Shown here piece by piece: positions 40,001 to 49,912 of a stretch of 64,000 nt of DNA. The first letter of the stretch is position 1. Every line of letters starts with the position of its first letter. Both the position numbers and the translations under genes were made by a program. The notes beneath the pieces are model-generated. The model searched no databases. It was given only the letters and a program-made list of their open reading frames with translations, and had not been told where the DNA came from. The stretch spans positions 1 through 64,000 of the forward strand of contig CALKXD010000132.1 of assembly GCA_938003855.1 (NCBI GenBank), written 5' to 3'. The DNA is from an uncultured Granulosicoccaceae bacterium (GTDB lineage: Bacteria; Pseudomonadota; Gammaproteobacteria; Granulosicoccales; Granulosicoccaceae).

Positions 40001-43000
40001 ATGGCCCCCAGTTCCGCGTCCGAGCGTCGACAAATGGCTATTTCCGAATTAAGTAACCCACTGCGTACCAAAGAATATTTGTCGCAGGCTTCAGAATTGG
40101 TTCGCCACTACTATGCCCGTGTACCCTACGAAGATGTGGTCACACGCAGCATGGAACACCTGAATGCTGCAGCGATCTCGCACTGGAATATGGCCTCCAG
40201 ACGCCAGCAGGATGATTGCCTGTTACGGATATTCAATCCCACACAGGAGAACGATGGCTGGGATTCAAAACACACAATCATCGAAATAACCACGCCGGAC
40301 AAACCGTTTCTGGTGCGTTCGCTATCGGTCGCCTGCAGCAATATGGGCTTCAATATCCGGCAGTTCATTCATCCGATATTCTGGGTAACACGCACCGAAG
40401 ATGGCCTGCTTGATGGCATGGTCGGCAACGATCACCAGGCCGCTGTCGCTGAATCATTCATGCAATTGCATATTGATCGACAGTTTGACGAGTCCGCGCT
40501 TGAGTCACTGGGTCTGGAGCTGAAAAGGGTCATTGCCGACGTCAACCTGGTCTGCGACGACTGGGAACCCATGAAAGCCGCTTGCGTCGCCGCCAACCAG
40601 CGCCTGCGTCGTTCTAAAAGCGGTGATTTTCAAACCGCCGAATCATGCGATTTCATTGACTGGCTGCAACGCTTCCACTTTACTTTCACCGGCTACTGCG
40701 AGCTGGCCGGACAGGATGGCGAGCTGCAATTGGTGCCAGACCGTCTGCACGGTATTTTCAGGGTAGAAAGTCCCGCGCAAGTGCTTGCCTCCTGCGTCCC
40801 GACCGCTGAGCTGAGCGATCGACAGGGCGGCATACTGAACTTCACTAAATCAGTAGAGAAAGCACCGGTAATCCACTCTAAATTCATGGATATCATCAGC
40901 TTTCCGCGTATCGGCGACAACAACCGTGTCGATGGCTGCTGCGTGGTGACCGGTTTTTTCACATCTCGCGCTGTCAGCACCGACCTGGACTCTATACCGC
41001 TGCTGCGACACAAATCGATCAACATCGTTGCCAAGTCCGGCATCAACCCCGGCGCGCACGACGGCAAGATGCTGTTGACAACGCTGGAGAGCTTTCCACG
41101 CGACATGCTGTTGCAGGCCAACGAGGAAACCATCACCCGGATGTGTCGCGGCATTATGAGCCTGGAGCATCATCCGCGAGTTCGGCTGTTTGGCACACAG
41201 GATCGCTTTCAGCGATTTGCCAGCTGCTTTGTCTACGTGCCCAGCGATCTGTATTCACGGGAACTGCGTCAGCAGATACAGGCGATACTGCAGGACAGCC
41301 TGAATGCCGACACCGTCGAGTTCGACGCGGTGTTTTCGTCAGAAAACTCGCAGGCTAGAATTCATTACTTCCTGCGCACGCCGCAGGCCAGTTCGGTCGA
41401 AGCCGACTTCATCGCGATCGAGCAATTGATCGTTGATGCCGCACAGAACTGGGATGACAACCTACGCACGCAGCTACTGGCCTCATCCGACAACGACACA
41501 GACAGCGCCATCACGCTGGCTTTGCAAAAAGGCCTGCCGGGCAGCTACAAAGAGCAATACAACACCGACATCGCCGCCCGCGATCTGACTCTGCTGCAGC
41601 AATGCAGGATCAGTGGCGAATTAAAAGTTCTGCTTTACCGCGATCACACACATTCCGATCATGAAATCGGTTTTAACATTTATCACGGCGATACAAACGT
41701 CCCGTTATCAAAGACTATCCACATACTGGAAAACATGGGCCTGCCGGTCGACGGTGAAAAGCCCTATGAAGTAAAAACTGCAGACGAGTCCCTGCATATC
41801 CGTGTGTTTACCTTGCACCACCCGAACGCGAAGAATATCCCGATCGACAACCTGGCCGACGATTTCCAGCAGGCATTCGTGAAAATCTGGCAGGGTGAAG
41901 TCGAAGACGACGGCATGAATCAACTGGTGTTAAGCGCCGGGCTGAACTTCCGGCAGACCAGTATTCTGCGCGGCTATTGCAAATACCTGCTGCAGATTAA
42001 AGTGCCGTACTCGCAGGAATACATGATCGACTGCCTGACCAACAATGTCGCGCTGGTGGAATTAGCGGTTGAGATTTTTGAAACACGTTTTAACCCGCAG
42101 GGCACTTCAAACGAGACGACGGCACTGGAGCAGAGCTACAACCACCAGCTCGATCAGGTTGTCAGTCTGGATGAAGACCGAATACTGCGAACTTTCAACA
42201 ACGCCATAACCGCCACTGTTCGCACCAATTACTTTAAAACAGATCAACACGGTAAGCCTTCTGATTACCTGTCAATCAAACTGGTACCGTCATTAATCGA
42301 TGGCGTGCCGCTACCCTGCCCTGAGTTTGAAATATTCGTCTGTTCACCACGCGTTGAAGCAGTGCATCTGCGCGGCGGCAAAGTCGCCCGTGGCGGCCTG
42401 CGCTGGTCAGACAGACGCGAAGATTTCCGTACCGAAGTTCTGGGCCTGATGAAAGCACAGATGGTCAAAAATTCTGTCATCGTACCGGTCGGGTCCAAAG
42501 GCGGCTTTGTCGTCAAGCAGCCCCCGGTCAATGCCAGCCGCGATGAACTGATGGTCGAAGTCGTTAGCTGCTATCAGACTTTTCTGCGGGGCATGCTGGA
42601 CATCACCGACAACTACGTCGAAGGTGCCATCATTAAACCCGCAGGCGTTGTCAGTCACGATGCTGACGATCCCTATCTTGTTGTCGCGGCCGACAAAGGC
42701 ACGGCCACCTTCTCTGATATCGCCAATGGTATCTCAGACGACTACGGATTCTGGCTGGGCGATGCTTTCGCCTCGGGTGGATCAGTCGGCTATGACCACA
42801 AAGGCATGGGCATCACCGCCAAGGGAGCGTGGGAATCAGTCAAACGCCACTTCCGTGAACTCAACCTCAACACACAGCAGGAAGAATTCAGCGTTGTTGG
42901 AATCGGCGATATGGGCGGCGATGTGTTTGGTAATGGCATGCTGCTGTCAGAAAAAATAAAACTGGTCGCCGCCTTTAACCACATGCATATTTTCCTCGAC

Positions 43001-44809
43001 CCGACACCGGATGCCGCGGCCAGCTTCGCCGAGCGCGAACGCTTATTCGCGCTGCCTCAATCAAGCTGGCAAGACTACAACAAAGATTTGATATCAAGCG
43101 GCGGCGGTATCTTTGCCAGATCGCTAAAATCAATCCCGCTCAGCACAGAAGTGCAGACACTCATCGGTGTAGAACAAACCGAGATCGCACCCAACGAACT
43201 GATCAACCTGCTCCTTAAAGCCGAGGTTGATCTGCTCTGGAACGGCGGTATTGGCACGTATATCAAAAGCTCGGAAGAATCCCATATTGATGCACAGGAT
43301 AAAGCCAATGATCCGTTGCGCGTTGATGCCCGGGATCTGCGCTGTCGAGTGGTCGGTGAAGGGGGCAACCTTGGTTGCACGCAACTCGGACGTATCGAGT
43401 TTGCGCGCAACGGCGGGAAAATCTATACCGACGCAATCGATAACTCAGCGGGTGTCGATTGCTCTGACCACGAAGTAAATATCAAAATTCTAGTCGATGG
43501 CCTGGTGACCCACGGCGCTTTGGCGGCTGACCAGCGCAGCCAGTTCCTTGCCGACATGACTGATGATGTCTCCGATCTGGTTCTGGTAGACAACTACCAG
43601 CAGACACAGTGCATCAGCCTGGCTCTGAAAGAGAGCGCCGTGATGCTCGAAGAGCACGCACGCTTTATCACAGAAATGGAAAGCGCCGGCAAGCTTAATC
43701 GCACCATTGAATTTCTACCGGATACCGACACCATTGCCGAGCGCAAGGCACAAGGTAACGGGCTCAGTGCACCGGAACTGGCCGTCATTGTTGCTTACAG
43801 CAAGATGGACATCTATCAGCAGCTGTTAACATCAGACCTGCTCGACGATCCGTTCTTCGAAGAAGGTTTGCTGCGCTATTTTCCAACGCAACTGTCGCAG
43901 CAATTCGCAACTGAAATTCTCAATCACCAGTTGCGTCGCGAGATCATCGCCACTCAGGTAACCAACAGCCTGGTCAATCGCCTGGGCCCGACCTTCCTGT
44001 TTCGATTACAGGATGAACTCGGTGCCAGAACCACAGAAATCGCAGCCGCCTATGTGGCAGTGCGAAGCCTGTTTGATATGCGTGACCTGTGGCAGTCCAT
44101 TGAGCAACTCGACAATGCCATCAGCAGCGCCACACAAACCGAAATGCTGTTAATGGTCCGGGGCTGGGTGGAACGCAGCATTCACTGGCTGGTCAAAAAC
44201 CGCCGATGTAACGACGGTATCGAACCACTGATTACTTATTTTTCCAGCGGCCTGCAAGAGTTAATGTCGCAGATTCCTGCGGTACTGGCAGCCCCTAATC
44301 AAAGTACCTATGCCGCACGCTGCAATTACTTCAAGGACGCCGGCGTACCGCAGGAAATCGCGGCCCGGGTGGCCTCTGTAGTGCCATTATCATCAGCCTT
44401 TGACATCCTCGATATTGCACACGGTTCGGACACCAACCTGCCGGTTTCTGCCGGAGTTTATTACCAGCTCGGTGAGTTTCTGCAGCTGCAATGGCTGCGC
44501 GAGCAGATTGCCAATCTGGATGTCGGTAACCACTGGCACGCACTAGCCAAGTCAGCGCTGCGATCAGACCTGCACTATCAGCAACGGCACTTGTGTGCTG
44601 AACTGCTGAGCAGTGCGCCGGCCCAAAAGACCGCAATTGAACTGGTCGATGACTGGGCTGCTGACAACTCGGGCCCACTCGATATTTACAGCCAGCGCCT
44701 CAATGACCTGAAGTCCAGTGCAAGCGTCGACTACGCAATGCTGTCGCTGGCGGTCAATGAGGTCCACAAGCTGCTGAAATCCGACCGCCCTCTGGCAGGC
44801 TCTGATTAA
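40001..44809 (+). CDS. NAD-specific glutamate dehydrogenase, large (~1600 aa) GDH type
   Basis: 1602-aa ORF; GGLRWSDRREDFRTEVLGLMKAQMVKNSVIVPVGSKGGFVVK; VVAADKGTATFSDIANGIS; GDMGGDVFGNGMLLS. Confidence 0.96.
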   Translation: MAPSSASERRQMAISELSNPLRTKEYLSQASELVRHYYARVPYEDVVTRSMEHLNAAAISHWNMASRRQQDDCLLRIFNPTQENDGWDSKHTIIEITTPDKPFLVRSLSVACSNMGFNIRQFIHPIFWVTRTEDGLLDGMVGNDHQAAVAESFMQLHIDRQFDESALESLGLELKRVIADVNLVCDDWEPMKAACVAANQRLRRSKSGDFQTAESCDFIDWLQRFHFTFTGYCELAGQDGELQLVPDRLHGIFRVESPAQVLASCVPTAELSDRQGGILNFTKSVEKAPVIHSKFMDIISFPRIGDNNRVDGCCVVTGFFTSRAVSTDLDSIPLLRHKSINIVAKSGINPGAHDGKMLLTTLESFPRDMLLQANEETITRMCRGIMSLEHHPRVRLFGTQDRFQRFASCFVYVPSDLYSRELRQQIQAILQDSLNADTVEFDAVFSSENSQARIHYFLRTPQASSVEADFIAIEQLIVDAAQNWDDNLRTQLLASSDNDTDSAITLALQKGLPGSYKEQYNTDIAARDLTLLQQCRISGELKVLLYRDHTHSDHEIGFNIYHGDTNVPLSKTIHILENMGLPVDGEKPYEVKTADESLHIRVFTLHHPNAKNIPIDNLADDFQQAFVKIWQGEVEDDGMNQLVLSAGLNFRQTSILRGYCKYLLQIKVPYSQEYMIDCLTNNVALVELAVEIFETRFNPQGTSNETTALEQSYNHQLDQVVSLDEDRILRTFNNAITATVRTNYFKTDQHGKPSDYLSIKLVPSLIDGVPLPCPEFEIFVCSPRVEAVHLRGGKVARGGLRWSDRREDFRTEVLGLMKAQMVKNSVIVPVGSKGGFVVKQPPVNASRDELMVEVVSCYQTFLRGMLDITDNYVEGAIIKPAGVVSHDADDPYLVVAADKGTATFSDIANGISDDYGFWLGDAFASGGSVGYDHKGMGITAKGAWESVKRHFRELNLNTQQEEFSVVGIGDMGGDVFGNGMLLSEKIKLVAAFNHMHIFLDPTPDAAASFAERERLFALPQSSWQDYNKDLISSGGGIFARSLKSIPLSTEVQTLIGVEQTEIAPNELINLLLKAEVDLLWNGGIGTYIKSSEESHIDAQDKANDPLRVDARDLRCRVVGEGGNLGCTQLGRIEFARNGGKIYTDAIDNSAGVDCSDHEVNIKILVDGLVTHGALAADQRSQFLADMTDDVSDLVLVDNYQQTQCISLALKESAVMLEEHARFITEMESAGKLNRTIEFLPDTDTIAERKAQGNGLSAPELAVIVAYSKMDIYQQLLTSDLLDDPFFEEGLLRYFPTQLSQQFATEILNHQLRREIIATQVTNSLVNRLGPTFLFRLQDELGARTTEIAAAYVAVRSLFDMRDLWQSIEQLDNAISSATQTEMLLMVRGWVERSIHWLVKNRRCNDGIEPLITYFSSGLQELMSQIPAVLAAPNQSTYAARCNYFKDAGVPQEIAARVASVVPLSSAFDILDIAHGSDTNLPVSAGVYYQLGEFLQLQWLREQIANLDVGNHWHALAKSALRSDLHYQQRHLCAELLSSAPAQKTAIELVDDWAADNSGPLDIYSQRLNDLKSSASVDYAMLSLAVNEVHKLLKSDRPLAGSD

Positions 44810-44816
44810 TCCACGC

Positions 44817-44841
44817 AGGCTCGCTGACTTGCAGCGAGCCT
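44817..44841 (+). terminator. Hairpin downstream of the glutamate dehydrogenase gene
   Basis: AGGCTCGCTG-acttg-CAGCGAGCCT perfect 10-bp stem 8 nt after the stop; weak T tract. Confidence 0.5.
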
Positions 44842-45166
44842 TGCCCCCACTAACCAGACCGTCGCCGCCAGCAACAGAGAGCGCCGTGGCTGTTTCTGCG
44901 TGAACCTTACCAAGAAAATAAATAGTCAATTTATTCAACAACTTAATTGACATTCAACCCATAACCCCACCGCTCAGTCAGCCCCCGCTACCAGTGCCGC
45001 AACGGGCAACTCGGGCACGTAAAACCCCCTGGTTCACAATTGTTGACTTGTGGATCACACCCCGCAACGTCAATATTATGACCGAAGCAAACGTGAATCC
45101 GGTCTCGAAACAGGAATAGACCAGTTGGATCGCGTTACCGGAAGTTAGTGACTATTGGAGACAACC

Positions 45167-45346
45167 ATGACTGGTTCATCATCAGGCGGCCTGAGTGCTG
45201 CCAATGGAATTTTTTCGCAGGCCTCACAACTGCTGCAACAGCAACAGCAGATCGGGATGCAGTCCGCTCAAATGACCGCATCCTCCGGAGCCCTGCAAGC
45301 AGCCTTGCAAGCTTTGCAAACCGTAGCTAGAAACATTCGGGGCTAA
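45167..45346 (+). CDS. Small Gln/Ala/Ser-rich alpha-helical protein (59-60 aa) of unknown function
   Basis: MTGSSSGGLSAANGIFSQASQLLQQQQQIGMQSAQMTASSGALQAALQALQTVARNIRG; ORF 45155-45346 with likely ATG at 45167 preceded by TTGGAGACAACC; followed by terminator at 45447. Confidence 0.55.
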   Translation: MTGSSSGGLSAANGIFSQASQLLQQQQQIGMQSAQMTASSGALQAALQALQTVARNIRG

Positions 45347-45446
45347 GCCAGGCTGATAACAGGTAGTTGGTAGTAGGTAGTAGCAACCCGCTTCCACGCG
45401 GAGCGGCCGTCGGCAATTGCAGTCTGTAGTGCGTAGTTGTAGTACT

Positions 45447-45472
45447 AAAAAGGGCCCCGATGGGCCCTTTTT
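45447..45472. terminator. Bidirectional rho-independent terminator between convergent genes
   Basis: AAAAAGGGCCC-cgat-GGGCCCTTTTT. Confidence 0.92.
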
Positions 45473-45531
45473 ACTTTGCTTCATTCGGCAGCGGTATCCT
45501 TCATTTTCGCTTTCGCGACCCGCCCCGTGGG

Positions 45532-46197
45532 TTAACGCGTTCCGTAGATTATCTCTACCCCGCTTGCCGACCGCTCGGAATTGCCTCCTCCGGAGCCATT
45601 AATAATGCCCACACCAGCGGAATTACTGGAACCGAGGCTTTGAATGGCATCGCCAACCAACTCGACATAGCGCTTCGGGCCCGATACGTAAGTAAGGTCA
45701 GAACCCGGGCTTGATTTGATCGAAAACCGGGCATCGTAAATGTTCAGGTCACGCAGCGATTGCTCCAGCCGGAAAGGTGATAAGTTACCCAGTCGAAAAA
45801 CCTTACTTTGCGATTCCCTGGCACTCTCGACGTGCAATACAAACCCGTCGTAGTACCACACCAGCCCGTAGGTTCTGGTCAGAAAGTCCAGAAACTGACG
45901 CTGGGACATCTCCGGCAAGCGTCCTCGCACCTGACCGGTAACAGCACTGCTGACCTGCACACTGAAGCCAAGGTTCGACCCAAAGGCACGCAGTACATTG
46001 GGTAAACTCTGATCAACGGTAATGTATCGATACAGCTCACCGGTCAGCGGTAATTCTGCCGCGTGGCCATGAGACAGCAACGGGGAACACACCACCACCG
46101 CCCCCGCAAGGAAATTTTTCAGCCGTTTTCTATAGCGAGTATTTAACATTTTCCTGACCGGTAACGATACTGCCAACAAGTGCGCTGCAATCGACAC
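45532..46197 (-). CDS. Type III secretion secretin N-terminal-like protein (NolW/YscC-N region only)
   Basis: LYRYITVDQSLPNVLRAFGSNLGFSVQVSSAVTGQVRGRLPEMSQRQFLDFLTRTYGLVWYYDGFVLHVESARESQSKVFRLGNLSPFRLEQSL...LTYVSGPKRYVELVGDAIQSL; ends before any secretin core; start may be 46149. Confidence 0.82.
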   Translation of the reverse strand: MSIAAHLLAVSLPVRKMLNTRYRKRLKNFLAGAVVVCSPLLSHGHAAELPLTGELYRYITVDQSLPNVLRAFGSNLGFSVQVSSAVTGQVRGRLPEMSQRQFLDFLTRTYGLVWYYDGFVLHVESARESQSKVFRLGNLSPFRLEQSLRDLNIYDARFSIKSSPGSDLTYVSGPKRYVELVGDAIQSLGSSNSAGVGIINGSGGGNSERSASGVEIIYGTR

Positions 46198-46227
46198 AAC
46201 CCACGCCCGTGACTACCACTGCCAAAT

Positions 46228-47067
46228 CTACTTGAGTGCACTACGCATCAACTCGTAGTACTGCAAGTTACCGCGTACATCACTATGACTGGAGCTTATC
46301 AACTCAAGCTCCGACGCCACTTCACTGCGACCCGCCAGGCCATAGGCAAGTGCCAGATTGTGTCGGGCCTCTGCCGGTGCGGTGGGATCGGTTACCACAT
46401 TGGTAAGCAGCGTAATGGCTTTGTAATAGCGCTGTGACATCGTCAGCGATAAACCAAGATTGCTCTTGATCATCAGATCACTCGGTCGAGTCAGCAGAAG
46501 CTTGCGATATATTTTTTGCGCATCATTGTGCTTGCCCAAATGATCAAGTGCGACAGCCAATCCGTTACGCGCGACATAACTTACCGGGTCAATTTTCAAG
46601 GCCTCGTTAAATGCCTTGATACTGTTGCGTCCGTCAGATTTAGCCAGATAGACACGGCCGAGGCCGACCATCGCCTCCAGCGAATCAGGATTGCGCTCGG
46701 CAACCATCCGATACGTCTGCTCTGCTTCATCGAGTGCACCGGCAGCCAGCAGCGCATTACCAAGTGCCCGGTTAAGTTCAGCATCGTCAGGGTGCCCGGC
46801 TGCCAGGCGCCGGTATATATGCAGCGCTGTGTTGTAGTCGCCACCTTCAATCGATGCTTCCGCCAGTTGAATGCTGCTTTCATAGGACCGGACGTCACGC
46901 TGCGCACTGGTGGCACCAGTAAAGGAATCCCGGTGCACCATGGTACACGCCGAAACCGAGACGGCCAGAACCACCGCTATTCCGGCCCTTATACACCCGC
47001 CGGCTAAGTGTTTGCGAAATTTAAAATCACCCGTATTTTTCATAGTTTTTATATACTCGGTGCCCAT
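46228..47067 (-). CDS. TPR-repeat lipoprotein, TadD-like
   Basis: Lipobox VSVSAC; ALHIYRRLAAGHPDDAELNRALGNALLAAGALDEAEQTYRMVAERNPDSLEAMVGLGRVYLAKSDGRNSIKAFNEALKIDP. Confidence 0.8.
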   Translation of the reverse strand: MGTEYIKTMKNTGDFKFRKHLAGGCIRAGIAVVLAVSVSACTMVHRDSFTGATSAQRDVRSYESSIQLAEASIEGGDYNTALHIYRRLAAGHPDDAELNRALGNALLAAGALDEAEQTYRMVAERNPDSLEAMVGLGRVYLAKSDGRNSIKAFNEALKIDPVSYVARNGLAVALDHLGKHNDAQKIYRKLLLTRPSDLMIKSNLGLSLTMSQRYYKAITLLTNVVTDPTAPAEARHNLALAYGLAGRSEVASELELISSSHSDVRGNLQYYELMRSALK

Positions 47068-48531
47068 CTAGTAAATAAATCCGGCCTGACTTTTCAGTCT
47101 TACCTTGCCAGGTATCAGGGCTTCTCCTCGCATGTCTACACCTTTACGCTGCGCCACTTTCGATCCCAGAATGTACTCCACGCCAGAGACACGTCGCAGC
47201 AGCCGTGACGCCATCTCGGTATTGTGAGGCGCCTGATGCTTGACAATTTCAGGCGTTACCACAACTACTAATTCGGTCTCGTTACGTCGATAACTGTTGG
47301 AGGTAAACAACTGACCCAGCACCGGTACATTACCTAGTCCCGGCAACTGATTCATAGAATCGCTATAGTTGTTTTGCAGCAATCCACCGATCGCAAAACT
47401 CTGGCCGTTCTGTACTTCAACCGTGGTGTCCAGCCGCCTAACCTGGGTTGAAGGGATATCAAAGCCGTTACTGGTCACACCGGCATTGGTCGACAACTCA
47501 CTGATTTCGGGCTGAACACGCATACGGATACGACCATTCGGCAGAACGGTCGGTGTAAAATCCAGAGAAATACCAAAGGGCTTAAATGAAACGCTGACTG
47601 AATCATTAAATGATGAAGGTACCGGAAACTCGCCACCGGCTAGAAAACTGGCGCTCTCGCCACTGACCGCAGTCAGGTTCGGCTCCGCCAGAATCGTGAA
47701 GGTGTCATTTTTCGACAGCGCATCAATCACGGCATTGAGATCGACAGGGCCATTTGTATTATTGTTGCTGAACAGATATTTGGTGGCTGACGACTGCTGG
47801 TAAGCACCATCACTGTCTAGAAAATTGCGACCATCAAACACGCCGAGCGTGTAACTGGATTTATTGACAATCGCCGACCAATTAATGCCAAAGGCCTCAT
47901 TGACGCTTCTGGAAACCTCAGCGATTTTGACTCGCAGATTGACCTGAGTCGACCCGGCCACGTCAAGGTGGTTTATTAATTCATCACCCTGCCCCAAATA
48001 CTTTTCGGCCGTGGTATTAACCGCATTATAGTTGCTCAGTGAATCCACCTCGCCGCGCAGATGCAAGGACCCCGGACCAGGCTCTACCTGTATATCTGAA
48101 TCAGGAAATCGACGCTTCAACGCCTTGGACAGGGTGTCTGAGTTTTGCGACACCGAGATATCGCGCTCCAGTATCACTCTGCCGCTGGAATCCAACGCCA
48201 CAAGAGTGGTGGTGCCATTGCCAACACCGGTCACAAACAGCTTCATTGCCGTCGGCGCTTTAACCGTGGCGACTTTGGGGTCGCCGACAAACACGGTCTT
48301 TACAGGTGAGTCCAGATTGATGATCTTTCCGGTGCCGATCGCCAGCGAAAACTCCGTGGCTGCGTGGCTGACACCGCAAGAGACCACCAGGAAACCGAAG
48401 ACCAACGATCGCACGACCTGCCGACAGATAAGTTTGCCGTCTGGAATGATGTTTTTATTGTTTGTGATAAAAGAATTCAAGCCGCACAAAACCTTTCTTA
48501 TGTAAATAAGCGCTTCCAAATGCAAAGACAA
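47068..48531 (-). CDS. Type II/III-type secretin, CpaC/RcpA-like pilus assembly subfamily
   Basis: LAIGTGKIINLDSPVKTVFVGDPKVATVKAPTAMKLFVTGVGNGTTTLVALDSSGRVI; BON-like LHLRGEVDSLSNYNAVNTTAEKYLG; GESASFLAGGEFPVP; QSFAIGGLLQNNYSDSMNQLPGLGNVPVLGQLFTSNSYRRNETELVVVVTPEIV. Confidence 0.93.
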   Translation of the reverse strand: MSLHLEALIYIRKVLCGLNSFITNNKNIIPDGKLICRQVVRSLVFGFLVVSCGVSHAATEFSLAIGTGKIINLDSPVKTVFVGDPKVATVKAPTAMKLFVTGVGNGTTTLVALDSSGRVILERDISVSQNSDTLSKALKRRFPDSDIQVEPGPGSLHLRGEVDSLSNYNAVNTTAEKYLGQGDELINHLDVAGSTQVNLRVKIAEVSRSVNEAFGINWSAIVNKSSYTLGVFDGRNFLDSDGAYQQSSATKYLFSNNNTNGPVDLNAVIDALSKNDTFTILAEPNLTAVSGESASFLAGGEFPVPSSFNDSVSVSFKPFGISLDFTPTVLPNGRIRMRVQPEISELSTNAGVTSNGFDIPSTQVRRLDTTVEVQNGQSFAIGGLLQNNYSDSMNQLPGLGNVPVLGQLFTSNSYRRNETELVVVVTPEIVKHQAPHNTEMASRLLRRVSGVEYILGSKVAQRKGVDMRGEALIPGKVRLKSQAGFIY

Positions 48532-48770
48532 TCAGAGCGCGTTGACAGAGCAATTTCAATGCCCGAAAAACACACGCTGATCACCAAGAGGACTGGTACA
48601 ACCTAAGAATAGCCAAGATTTCAGAGTTGGCCGCAGAGATTTGTCAAAACAACCAATCTGAACTGACCAAACATCACTTATGGCACCGCAGGACCAAATG
48701 ACCGGCCTGTTCAGCCGCCGATTACCGCCCCGCGAGCACAACCCCGATGGATGGATTATGCTAACCCGCT

Positions 48771-49859
48771 ATGACCGAGTTAATTTCCATAGCGCTGGCG
48801 CGCCTGAGTGCCTATCACTACCTGATAATTGCCGTCAACATACTGCTGTTGCTACTGGCGCGACCCCTGGTAGAAAAGCTGGGATCAAAATCCGGCAGCC
48901 GCCAGTTTGACTTCCAGGTCAATGTCCTGCGCGGTCTGAACCTGGCAATTCTGGCCGCTGTGTTCTACTTCGCGGTCTATGCACCCAATGCCGACGGTAG
49001 TGGACCGGGCTTAAAGCTGCTGTCGATTCTGGTCGTGCTGTACCTTGCGTATCTGGCCTCGAGCATTGGCAGCTACCTGATGCGACGCCGCTACGGAAAA
49101 GTCAATACCACCTCCGACGGTATTCAGACCTCAGACACCTACCATTCCCGCATGCTGACGCTGCTGGTCAGTACCTTTATCGCCATCGTCGCGCTGATCA
49201 CGGTGATTCGCATCGCCGGCTTCAGCAGCTTACTGGAAGCGGGCGGAGTGATTGGCTTTGTCGGTGTTTTCCTTGCGCTGACTCAGGCCGCATGGGCACC
49301 GGACATCATCTCCGGACTGATACTGCTCAACAGTGACATGGTGAGTGAGGGCGACCTGATCGAAATTGGCATACCGGAACCTTTTCTGGCCCGCGTGTTC
49401 AAAACCAAGATCTTCCACACCGTGTTGATCGATATCGTCAACAACCACCGGGTTATGATCAGCAACAGCAAGCTTCGCGACTATCCAATTCACAGCCTGT
49501 CAAAGTTCGCCTCCGCGCGCGGACTGCGTGAGCGCCTGGTCTTCAAGATCGGCTATGACACCGAATCAGCACAGGTTAAAGAGATGTTCACCCAGGCATT
49601 TACCTCGCTTTGCATCGACAGCAATACCTGCCTCGATGAGACTCACCCGCTCGAAGTGAGGGTGATAGAGGCCGGCGATCACGCCGTCGAGTGGGCTGTT
49701 TTCTATTATATTAAAGAAGTTCAGCAATTGGTGGCTACACGACAACTGATGATTGAAGCCATCCTCGATACCTCGCGCGCGCACGGCATTTCTCTGGCAA
49801 CACCACAAACTCACGTGGTCAGTCGCGCCGCCAAAGAGGCACCGCCGGCGGTGATCTGA
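48771..49859 (+). CDS. Mechanosensitive ion channel MscS-like membrane protein
   Basis: RIAGFSSLLEAGGVIGFVGVFLALTQAAWAPDIISGLILLNSDMVSEGDLIEIG...VNNHRVMISNSKLRDYPIHSLSKF. Confidence 0.82.
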   Translation: MTELISIALARLSAYHYLIIAVNILLLLLARPLVEKLGSKSGSRQFDFQVNVLRGLNLAILAAVFYFAVYAPNADGSGPGLKLLSILVVLYLAYLASSIGSYLMRRRYGKVNTTSDGIQTSDTYHSRMLTLLVSTFIAIVALITVIRIAGFSSLLEAGGVIGFVGVFLALTQAAWAPDIISGLILLNSDMVSEGDLIEIGIPEPFLARVFKTKIFHTVLIDIVNNHRVMISNSKLRDYPIHSLSKFASARGLRERLVFKIGYDTESAQVKEMFTQAFTSLCIDSNTCLDETHPLEVRVIEAGDHAVEWAVFYYIKEVQQLVATRQLMIEAILDTSRAHGISLATPQTHVVSRAAKEAPPAVI

Positions 49860-49912
49860 TTCTGCCCCACTGCCATCAATCCTGCCACCCACCCCACTTT
49901 ACAGAACTCCGC

